64,000 bases of DNA from Actinoalloteichus fjordicus (GTDB lineage: Bacteria > Actinomycetota > Actinomycetes > Mycobacteriales > Pseudonocardiaceae): positions 1,798,001-1,862,000 of the forward strand of contig NZ_CP016076.1 in assembly GCF_001941625.1 (NCBI RefSeq), in the 5' to 3' direction. The notes beneath the pieces are model-generated. The model did no database searches. It worked only from the letters and a program-made list of their open reading frames with translations, and was not told the DNA's origin. A program made the position numbers and the translations under genes. Shown here one piece after another: positions 58,241-64,000 of this stretch; within the stretch, counting starts at the first letter, position 1; each line of letters starts with the position of its first letter.

Positions 58241-59329
58241 TCAGCCGCGCCTGGCCGATCGGCGCTCGGCGACGGCGGCGGCGAGCCCGCGCAGCGTCGA
58301 CTCGGTCGTCTCCCAGTCCATGCAGGCGTCGGTGATGCTCTGGCCGTACTCGAGTTCCCTGCCGGGGGCCAGATCCTGGCGGCCCGCCACCAGGAAGCTC
58401 TCCAGCATCACGCCGACGACGCCGTGCTCGCCCGCCGCGAGCCGCCCGGCCACCTCGGCAGCCACGACAGGCTGCCTGCGGTGGTCCTTCCCGCTGTTGC
58501 CGTGGCTGGCGTCGATGACGGTCCGTTCGGGCAGCCCGGCGGCACGGAGCAGGGCCGTCGTCGAGGCGACGGACTCCGCATCGTGGTTGGGGCCGGCGGT
58601 GCTGCCCCGCAGCACCACATGGCAGTCGGGGTTGCCGGTGGTGCGGAGGATGGCGGCCAGCCCGCCGTCGGTGATGCCGGTGAAGACGTGGCTTGATCCG
58701 GCGGCGGCGATGGCGTCGACCGCGACCTGGACGTCTCCGTCGGTGGCGTTCTTGATGCCGATGGGCATCGACAGCCCGCTGGAGAGCTGGCGGTGCACCT
58801 GGCTCTGTGCGGTCCGTGCCCCGATAGATCCCCAGCTGACGGCGTCGGCGATGTACTGCGGCGTGATCGGGTCCAGGAACTCGCAGCCCACGGGCAGGCC
58901 GAGCTCGAGGATGTCCAGCAGGAGCCGACGGGCCAGGCGCAGCCCCTTGTTGACCTGGAAGCTGCCGTCCAGGTCGGGATCGTTGATCAGACCCTTCCAC
59001 CCCAGGGTGGTGCGGGGCTTCTCGAAGTAGACCCGCATGACGATGCGCAGGTCGTCGCGAACCGTCTCCGCCAGCGCCGCGAGCCGACGCGCGTAGGCCA
59101 GGGCCGCTGCGGGATCGTGCACCGAGCACGGCCCGACGACGACGAGGAGACGGTCGTCGCGGCCCGTGAGGACGTTGATCACCTCGTCGCGGCCGTCGGT
59201 GACCACCTGCGCGGCCTGGTCGCTCAGCGGCAGTTCGTCGCGCAGCAGCGCGGGAGAGACCAGCGGTCGGATCTCGGCGATGTGTCGATCTCGAATGAGA
59301 TCCGAGGTGGAGGGAAGCGTGCTGGTCAT
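58241..59329 (-). CDS. 3-deoxy-7-phosphoheptulonate synthase, type I (AroF/G/H-like)
   Basis: First enzyme of the shikimate pathway: condenses phosphoenolpyruvate and erythrose 4-phosphate. 362 residues with LLVVVGPCSVHDPAAALAYA, VYFEKPRTTLGWKGLINDP, GCEFLDPITPQYIAD, WGSIGARTAQSQVHRQLSSG, VLRGSTAGPNH and IDASHGNSGKDHRRQ, all characteristic of the E. coli AroF/G/H type rather than the plant-like type II enzyme common in actinomycetes. Preceded by an attenuator with an aromatic leader peptide, so expression should follow Trp/Tyr/Phe supply. Confidence 0.96.
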   Translation of the reverse strand: MTSTLPSTSDLIRDRHIAEIRPLVSPALLRDELPLSDQAAQVVTDGRDEVINVLTGRDDRLLVVVGPCSVHDPAAALAYARRLAALAETVRDDLRIVMRVYFEKPRTTLGWKGLINDPDLDGSFQVNKGLRLARRLLLDILELGLPVGCEFLDPITPQYIADAVSWGSIGARTAQSQVHRQLSSGLSMPIGIKNATDGDVQVAVDAIAAAGSSHVFTGITDGGLAAILRTTGNPDCHVVLRGSTAGPNHDAESVASTTALLRAAGLPERTVIDASHGNSGKDHRRQPVVAAEVAGRLAAGEHGVVGVMLESFLVAGRQDLAPGRELEYGQSITDACMDWETTESTLRGLAAAVAERRSARRG

Positions 59330-59367
59330 GATCGACGCCTTTCCGCAGACCGCACCCCTTGCGACAT

Positions 59368-59442
59368 CAGAGCCGGCCTGCCGTCAGTGGGCAGTGCACG
59401 CGAGAACAGGGCGGAAGATCCCTGTTCGCCGGCTCTGGATGG
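59368..59442 (-). promoter_or_regulatory. attenuator RNA helices before DAHP synthase
   Basis: On the minus strand: segment 2 (59442-59428, CCATCCAGAGCCGGC) can pair with segment 1 inside the leader-peptide gene (59490-59476, 14 of 15 positions) or, through CAGAGCCGGC, with segment 4 (59377-59368, GCCGGCTCTG, perfect 10 bp). Between them is a separate hairpin, GAACAGGG / CCCTGTTC (59427-59404). The two pairings exclude each other, the standard logic of ribosome-mediated attenuation. No U-tract follows, so the output could be termination or access to the DAHP synthase ribosome site. Confidence 0.7.
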
Positions 59443-59450
59443 GGTTGTGG

Positions 59451-59516
59451 TCAGCGCGTGGTCTCGCCGCCCGGCCCATCCAGGGCCGGCTCGGTAAACC
59501 ACCAATAGCGCTGCAC
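59451..59516 (-). CDS. aromatic leader peptide (Tyr-Trp-Trp-Phe)
   Basis: A 21-codon gene starting GTG CAG CGC, then TAT TGG TGG TTT, and ending with TGA, read as MQRYWWFTEPALDG and a further seven residues. Four consecutive aromatic codons cover all three end products of the pathway. Its codons 9-14 form part of RNA segment 1. The start lies seven bases after a TAGCAT -10, so it is probably translated from a leaderless message. Confidence 0.8.
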   Translation of the reverse strand: MQRYWWFTEPALDGPGGETTR

Positions 59517-59523
59517 GGCGGCG

Positions 59524-59529
59524 ATGCTA
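59524..59529 (-). promoter_or_regulatory. -10 element of the DAHP synthase leader
   Basis: TAGCAT on the minus strand, seven bases before the GTG of the leader peptide. No clear TTGACA-like element 17 bases upstream. Confidence 0.6.
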
Positions 59530-59717
59530 CCGGACGTGCAGGACCGAGTTTGCGTGCCGGGTCGATCCACTCATCGGAGCGTCGTCGTTCCTGGTCACGG
59601 CGGGTGGGCAGCCGTGGGGGCGAGCGCGGTGTGCGCCGCGCACGTCGTGGAACGGCTGACGGTCTGCCCGAGGTGCCGTCGACGAGAGGGAGCCCGGCGG
59701 CCTGGGTGCCGCCGGGC

Positions 59718-59960
59718 TCACTTCTCCGGCTCTCCTTCGGGAGCAGCCTGCGGAGGTGTCTCGGTCTGTTTCTTGGGCGGCCTGCCGCGTCGGGCGGGTT
59801 TCCCTGCGTCCTTGGGCAGTCGGCCGGCCGTGGTCAACGACCGGCGGAGGAGAAACTCGATCTGCGCGTTGGCACTGCGCAGATCGTCGTTCGCCCACCG
59901 CACCAGCGCGTCGTGCACCGCCGGATCCAGACGGAGTAGGAAGCTCTTGCGGTCCGCCAC
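59718..59960 (-). CDS. ribbon-helix-helix protein with AT-hook-like tail
   Basis: 80 residues. The N-terminus ([41 protein letters not shown]) is an Arc/CopG-type ribbon-helix-helix DNA-binding domain. The C-terminus has [12 protein letters not shown], an AT-hook-like GRP motif, then an acidic Gln/Pro tail. GTG start four bases after the SPFH gene stop, so co-transcribed with it. Likely a DNA-binding regulator of its own operon, whose promoter carries a perfect palindrome. There is no toxin gene next to it. Confidence 0.8.
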   Translation of the reverse strand: MADRKSFLLRLDPAVHDALVRWANDDLRSANAQIEFLLRRSLTTAGRLPKDAGKPARRGRPPKKQTETPPQAAPEGEPEK

Positions 59961-59964
59961 GGCG

Positions 59965-60882
59965 TCAGTGGTACAGCGAGCCCGCGTTGACCACCGGCTG
60001 GGTGGACCGGTCGCCGCACAGGACTACGAGGAGATTGCTGACCATGGCTGCCTTCCGTTCCTCGTCGAGTTCGACGACGCCCTGTTCGGCGATCTTGTCC
60101 AATGCCATCTCCACCATGCCCACCGCGCCTTCGACGATACGAGTCCGTGCCGCCACCACCGCGCCCGCCTGCTGACGCTGCAGCATGGCCTGGGCGATCT
60201 CGGGAGCGTAGGCGAGGTGGGTGAGGCGCGATTCGATCACTCGCACGCCTGCCGACTCGACGCGCACGCCGATCTCGGTCGACAGCTGCTCGGTGATGTC
60301 CTCGGCATTCTCCCGCAACGACGTGCTCTTCGGGTCGTCGCTGTCATAGGGGTAGCTCGTCGCGATGTGTCGAACGGCGGTCTCGGTCTGGGTCTGGACG
60401 AAGCGAACGAAGCTGTCGACCTCGAACATCGCCCGCGCCGAGTCCTCCACATGCCAGACCACCACGGCGGCGATCTCGATGGGGCTGCCGTCTGCGTCGT
60501 TGACCTTGAGGACGGTCGTCTCGTGGTTGCGGATTCGGGTCGACACCTTGGTGCGGGTGGTGAGCGGATTGACCCAGCGCAGGCCGTCGTCGCGGACGGT
60601 GCCGGTGTAGCGGCCGAGGAACTGGATCACGCGCGCCTCGCGCGGCTGCACCATGATCAGGCCCGCGAGGACGATGATTCCGATGAGCAGGATTCCGACT
60701 GCGAGTCCGATGAGCAGGCCGCTCTGGTCGTTGATCCCCATGATCCCCACGGTGACGCCTGCGGCGAGCAGGATGAGACCGAGGCATGCCATGAGGCCGC
60801 CCGGCAGCACGAAGGCGCGTTGTTCGCGAACCGACGGGGCGGGCATGGCCACCTGATCGATTGCCGAGGTCGTGTTGGTCAT
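59965..60882 (-). CDS. SPFH/band 7 (prohibitin-like) membrane protein
   Basis: 305 residues. Two N-terminal helices (about residues 28-47 and 56-79) anchor an SPFH domain: [100 protein letters not shown]. Forms membrane-associated oligomers linked to membrane stress and microdomains. ATG 60882 with CAGGAG upstream (minus strand). Operon with the ribbon-helix-helix gene. Confidence 0.93.
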   Translation of the reverse strand: MTNTTSAIDQVAMPAPSVREQRAFVLPGGLMACLGLILLAAGVTVGIMGINDQSGLLIGLAVGILLIGIIVLAGLIMVQPREARVIQFLGRYTGTVRDDGLRWVNPLTTRTKVSTRIRNHETTVLKVNDADGSPIEIAAVVVWHVEDSARAMFEVDSFVRFVQTQTETAVRHIATSYPYDSDDPKSTSLRENAEDITEQLSTEIGVRVESAGVRVIESRLTHLAYAPEIAQAMLQRQQAGAVVAARTRIVEGAVGMVEMALDKIAEQGVVELDEERKAAMVSNLLVVLCGDRSTQPVVNAGSLYH

Positions 60883-60912
60883 CGTGTTCTCCTGTTGTCC
60901 TTGACTGCCCCG

Positions 60913-60933
60913 ACTATAGCAAACTGATATCAG
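60913..60933 (-). promoter_or_regulatory. SPFH operon promoter with palindromic operator
   Basis: On the minus strand a strong -10 TATAGT (60918-60913) is preceded after five bases by the perfect palindrome CTGATATCAG (60933-60924), which would lie between -10 and -35. A/T-rich relative to the genome. The position predicts repression by a bound dimer. Confidence 0.6.
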
Positions 60934-61074
60934 ATTTCTACGGGGGTGGACGGACGCTCGTCTACAGCGCTGGTCGTGTCTACCCGATCATGCGACGCTG
61001 GGAGGCTCAGCGCCGGCAGGTGCAGGCTCGGACGCGGGTGCATCCGAGCGGGCGGAAGACGAGAGGGGCAGGCG

Positions 61075-61458
61075 ATGGAGGTCTTGAGCGGTCGGATCCT
61101 CGTGCGGCCGGTGGACCGTGCTCGTACCGTCGCCTTCTATCGCGACACCCTCGGTCTTGCGATTCACCGCGAGTTCGCGGTGGGCACCGTGTTCTTCCTG
61201 GGCACCGGCCTGCTGGAAGTCTCCGGCGAAGGGGGCGGGGGTGCGAGCCCCGATCAGTCGTTGTGGCTCCAGGTCCGAGACCTGGCGGCGACGTTGGACG
61301 AACTGCGGCAGGGCGGCTTGGAGATCAAGCGGGATGCCCGCCGTGAACCCTGGGGCCTCGACGAGGCCTGGATCGAGGACCCGGACGGGATGCGGATCGT
61401 CCTGGTCGAGATTCCGCCAGACCATCCGTTGCGGCGGGACGCCCGGACGCCCGAGTAG
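61075..61458 (+). CDS. VOC/glyoxalase family protein
   Basis: 127 residues with the beta-alpha-beta-beta-beta repeats of the vicinal-oxygen-chelate fold: GRILVRPVDRARTVAFYRDTLGLAIHREF, TVFFLGTGLLEVSG, SLWLQVRDLAATLDELRQGG, EPWGLDEAWIEDPDGMRIVLVE. The usual metal His/Glu set is only partly evident, so function (resistance, dioxygenase or binding) is open. ATG 61075 with AGGGGCAGG just upstream. Confidence 0.88.
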   Translation: MEVLSGRILVRPVDRARTVAFYRDTLGLAIHREFAVGTVFFLGTGLLEVSGEGGGGASPDQSLWLQVRDLAATLDELRQGGLEIKRDARREPWGLDEAWIEDPDGMRIVLVEIPPDHPLRRDARTPE

Positions 61459-61559
61459 GCCGTAGGGCAGCAGGCTCCGAGGCCTCCCTACGCCTTCTCC
61501 GGCGGTCGGGACGTCCGGCGCGATGTGAGACCGCTGCGGCCGTCGAGCAGTCCTGCGGC

Positions 61560-62348
61560 TCAGTCGATCGTCAACGTCGAGGCTCCCGTCGACCAGCCGT
61601 CGGCCAGGCTCGTGATCGCGATCACCGTGTAGTCGCCCCGTGCCAGCGGTTCTCCGGTGTGAATCCACTTCCGTTCGCGCAGTTCGGGGCGCTCCCACTC
61701 CTCGGCCGCATCCTCGCCTTGTTCATGGTCGAGCTTGGCCTGTTCCACGAGATGCCGCGGCGGATGGGAGCTGAGCGGCTCCAGCGGTGCCAGCCTTCCG
61801 TCGCCGTCCACGAGCAGGACGATGCCGCTCCCGTCGTCGTCCGGGTGGACGACGACGGGAGCGGACCCCGCATGCAGGATCTCGGCGGGGGTACCGGCCT
61901 GCCTGCTCGGATCCACGGTGCCGGGATCGCCCGTGGCGCGGTCGTGGACGACCGCCGTGACCCACGGCCCGCCGGGAAGCGTGCCCAACACCAGCCATGC
62001 GGTCTCCGCGTCGTAACTCATGGCGTGATCCGACACGACGATCCAGCGCGCGGCCGGGTCGGTCAGCGCCGTCCACCTCGCCTGCTCGTCCGCAGCAGGC
62101 GCCTGCGCGTCGGGGCTCAGCAACTCGCGCACCGCCGCCGAGTCGTCCTCGGCGAGCGCCTGGGCGAACCGCTGCACGGTCGGGATCACCTCGCTGTCGT
62201 CGGGCGGGAGCGCGCAGCCGCAGGCCTGCGGGCCGGAGCCGAACAACCCGCAGGAGGCCGTCAGCAGCACGGCCGTCAGCACGCTGCCGAGCCTGAGGTG
62301 GCGACGGTGGCGAGCCGAGAGAGGAGGATGCCGTCGGTCGCTGTTCAT
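61560..62348 (-). CDS. secreted lipoprotein, unknown function
   Basis: 262 residues. A basic start (RRHPPLSARHRRHLRLGS), hydrophobic core VLTAVLLTA and lipobox LTASC with the lipidated Cys. Two further Cys close to the N-terminus (QACGCALPP). A mixed alpha/beta soluble domain follows (VQRFAQALAEDDSAAVRELLSPDAQ, AWLVLGTLPGGPWVTAVVHD) and the C-terminus ends GWSTGASTLTID. Divergent from the next lipoprotein gene. Confidence 0.82.
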   Translation of the reverse strand: MNSDRRHPPLSARHRRHLRLGSVLTAVLLTASCGLFGSGPQACGCALPPDDSEVIPTVQRFAQALAEDDSAAVRELLSPDAQAPAADEQARWTALTDPAARWIVVSDHAMSYDAETAWLVLGTLPGGPWVTAVVHDRATGDPGTVDPSRQAGTPAEILHAGSAPVVVHPDDDGSGIVLLVDGDGRLAPLEPLSSHPPRHLVEQAKLDHEQGEDAAEEWERPELRERKWIHTGEPLARGDYTVIAITSLADGWSTGASTLTID

Positions 62349-62484
62349 GTCTGATCAGATGCCGCGGTCTCTGTGGTCGTTCCCGGCCCACGATGCCGGA
62401 TCGCACCCCGGCCGGATTGCATAACGAACGGATAACCACCGCATTCGGAGCAACCGGCGGTCTCCCGGGGTCCGTCCTAGAGGC

Positions 62485-62964
62485 ATGAGACGCCTGATGA
62501 ATGCAGTGAGTGCGGGCGTCCTGCTTCTGGCAGTCTCCGCGTGCGCCGATACTGGAGACGATGTCGGATACGGCGGGACGCCCTCGGCCGAGCAAGCCGA
62601 GACGACCGAGTCCAACAGCCGGGACATGTCCTCGCCCGAGATCCCACCGATCGAGGAGGCGCCCGCCGACGCTGCACCGGTCGCGACCGAGCGGGTGGAC
62701 AGTTCCGCGCTTCCGGACGACTACCCGGTGGAGGTGTGGACCAGCGAGGACGGCACCGTGGTCGGTGCCAACGGCCAGGAGGGCGGCTGCACCGTCGTCA
62801 GCGCCGAACTGGCGGAGGAGACCGCAGAGTCGGTCACCATCGCCCTCGTCGAGACCGGCCCCGGCGAAGAGGCGGTGTGCACCATGGACATCCGCATCCG
62901 TCCGGTGAGCGTCGAGCTCGCCGAGCCCATCGGCGAGCGCACGGTGATCCTCGAGGCGAGCTGA
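62485..62964 (+). CDS. small secreted lipoprotein, unknown function
   Basis: 159 residues. Signal MRRLMNAVSAGVLLLAVSAC with a lipobox at the Cys, then a disordered Glu/Pro/Ala-rich linker (to about residue 75) and a compact C-terminal beta-rich domain with a likely disulfide between Cys near GGCTVVSAEL and EEAVCTMDIRI. No family recognised. Confidence 0.78.
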   Translation: MRRLMNAVSAGVLLLAVSACADTGDDVGYGGTPSAEQAETTESNSRDMSSPEIPPIEEAPADAAPVATERVDSSALPDDYPVEVWTSEDGTVVGANGQEGGCTVVSAELAEETAESVTIALVETGPGEEAVCTMDIRIRPVSVELAEPIGERTVILEAS

Positions 62965-63004
62965 GCGATCGGCTCCGATGACCAACTGACCAGCCCCCCA
63001 GCAG

Positions 63005-63036
63005 GTGCCCGGTCCCGCGAACGCGGGGCCGGGCAC
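63005..63036 (+). terminator. terminator after the small lipoprotein gene
   Basis: GTGCCCGGTCCCGCG pairs with CGCGGGGCCGGGCAC (15 positions, one U-G), with a GAAC-type loop, 40 bases after the stop, followed by TGTGCTG. Confidence 0.8.
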
Positions 63037-63848
63037 TGTGCTGTGCGGCGGCGGGTGCCGAACTCGCCGCCGTTCTGCTGCCGGAACCGGTTCCGCAGGA
63101 CCCCCGACGCCGCATCAGCGGCGCCGTGCACTGTCGTCGTCGGCCTCGTCGAGCGGGCGCTGGCTGGGGAGGAGATCGACCGCTGAGCCAGGGTGACGTC
63201 CTCCGTGACGGCGTTTGCGCGCGGGGCGTCTCGCCGAACGGAGGCGGGCCGAGTCACCTGTTCGTCCAGGCGTGCCCCCGATGCCTGTCTGACTGGTCGG
63301 GTGCGGCAGACGGGGAGCACTCTGCGCAGCGGTGGTCGCCTGCCACCGGCTCCAGGGGACCTCGGCCGTCCCGGCAGGCTCGCACGCGGGCATCGACCAC
63401 GGCCGTCACCGAGACGGCTCCGGACGGTGCCCACGTCACAGGAGGTCCCGCAGCACCGTGCTGCTGGTCCGCTCCTGGCGGTCTCCGCCCTGTCGCCGCG
63501 ACCGGTCAGCTTCGCCCGCGGTAGGGCTTGGTTGCCTGTACGCGAGACGAGGCCGCCTCCGGGCCGTTCGGGGCTCTCAGCGCCTGTTGCCGCGGGCTGG
63601 TGCGAGCCCACCGCCGAAGCGAACCCGGCGTGGATCGCTGTGCCCGGTGCCGGTGGCCTCAGCTGCTCCGGCACGCCGACGCACAGCGCACATGGCTGGT
63701 GCCCGGCAAGTCGCGGGGAGAGGCAGGCCCTGGACTACGGGCACCTCCTGGCGCCGTGCACCAGCGCGGCGCACCGGCACTGCCTGGCGCGTCCCCTGGT
63801 GCGATTCGGTGCGGCGGGGTCCGCTCGGGCGTCTCCGGTACACGTGGA
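63037..63848. other. about 0.8 kb without a supported gene
   Basis: Several open frames of 60-250 codons on both strands overlap here, none with recognisable motifs, good starts or protein-like composition. A real gene in this stretch cannot be excluded because the window ends 150 bases later. Confidence 0.4.
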
Positions 63849-63887
63849 CGGGAGGTCGGACCCGCCCCCGACGGGTCCGACCTCCCG
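63849..63887. terminator. strong GC-rich hairpin near the window end
   Basis: Perfect 15-bp stem beginning CGGGAGGTCGGACCC and closing GGGTCCGACCTCCCG with a nine-base loop. No U-tract on either side; it could act on transcripts from both directions. Confidence 0.65.
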
Positions 63888-63946
63888 GAAGGACGCGGCA
63901 GCGGGCGGCACACGGCCGACCGCCCCCGCTCACGTTGTCGTACAAA

Positions 63947-63975
63947 ACAGTGCCGTGATGTGAATCACAAGTCAA
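63947..63975 (-). promoter_or_regulatory. candidate promoter with CRP-like box
   Basis: On the minus strand TTGACT (63975-63970), 17-bp spacer, CACTGT (63952-63947). The spacer is filled by a CRP/GlxR-type site, read on the plus strand as CGTGATGTGAATCACA (63954-63969), with perfect GTGAT / ATCAC arms. Transcription would run left into the 63849-63887 hairpin. The site could alternatively serve a plus-strand gene beyond the window. Confidence 0.45.
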
Positions 63976-64000
63976 CGCGGCCGTTCGGGTGATGCGGCGG

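Noticed and set aside
59718-59960. Antitoxin of a toxin-antitoxin pair
   Set aside because: The RHH protein has no small toxin-like neighbour; its partner is an SPFH membrane protein.
63193-63963. 256-codon plus-strand frame at the window end
   Set aside because: Arg/Pro/Ser-rich, spans the strong hairpin and the CRP-like site, no motif.

Overview
The window is a contiguous piece of a high-GC actinomycete chromosome. The gene order valS-folC-DUF4233-ndk, then RNase E-rplU-rpmA-obgE-proB, proA, nadD-rsfS-gpgP-octT-degV-comEA-comEC, holA and rpsT is the core block I know from Mycobacterium tuberculosis (the Rv2448c to Rv2412 region, from memory). GTG starts are frequent, several genes look leaderless, and codon third positions are mostly G or C. 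An MGLP-type octT/gpgP pair plus a P450/ferredoxin pair suggest Pseudonocardiales, perhaps an Actinoalloteichus-like genus; the genus is a guess. I saw no tRNA, rRNA, CRISPR array, insertion sequence or prophage gene.

Layout. 0.3-3.6 kb: three alpha/beta hydrolases. 3.7-8.9 kb: a formate/oxalate island (fdhD, an OFA-type MFS transporter with a 48-residue partner, and a YdeP-like molybdopterin oxidoreductase). 10.3-15.4 kb: the valS-folC-DUF4233-ndk operon, ending in a strong hairpin. 15.5-18.2 kb: an ABC-2 exporter (one ATPase, two permeases). 18.4-24.2 kb: two radical-SAM-related genes (TIGR03960 and TIGR03936 types) separated by idi and a secreted subtilase. 24.4-27.2 kb: an RNase E/G with an IF2_N-like N-terminus. 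28.0-33.8 kb: an unusual ABC-importer-like cassette. 34.0-37.2 kb: rplU-rpmA-obgE-proB. 37.5-44.7 kb: a zinc-ribbon membrane protein, a RecQ-phosphoribosyltransferase fusion, proA, and a P450/ferredoxin pair. 44.8-51.7 kb: nadD to comEC. 51.7-53.0 kb: a non-coding stretch with hairpins and a G-tract. 53.1-64 kb: a SAM-riboswitch-controlled threonine-synthase homologue, holA, rpsT, a TauE-type permease, an attenuator-controlled DAHP synthase, an SPFH/ribbon-helix-helix pair, a VOC protein and two lipoproteins.

Three items stand out. (1) The 28-33.8 kb cassette encodes an ABC ATPase homologue in which all the nucleotide-binding motifs are degenerate, a Tat-type lipoprotein binding protein, a MalF-MalG fusion permease with a carboxypeptidase-regulatory-like domain at the position of the MalF P2 loop, and a membrane-anchored TPR-like protein. 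I do not recognise it as a described system. (2) A complete SAM-I riboswitch lies on the minus strand immediately before a 'thrC' gene, and its closing helix overlaps the Shine-Dalgarno region. That points to methionine/homocysteine metabolism rather than threonine synthesis. (3) The DAHP synthase gene is preceded by a 21-codon leader peptide with consecutive Tyr-Trp-Trp-Phe codons, followed by mutually exclusive RNA helices. The leader itself looks leaderless.

All calls come from reading the sequence. No similarity search or folding program was run.
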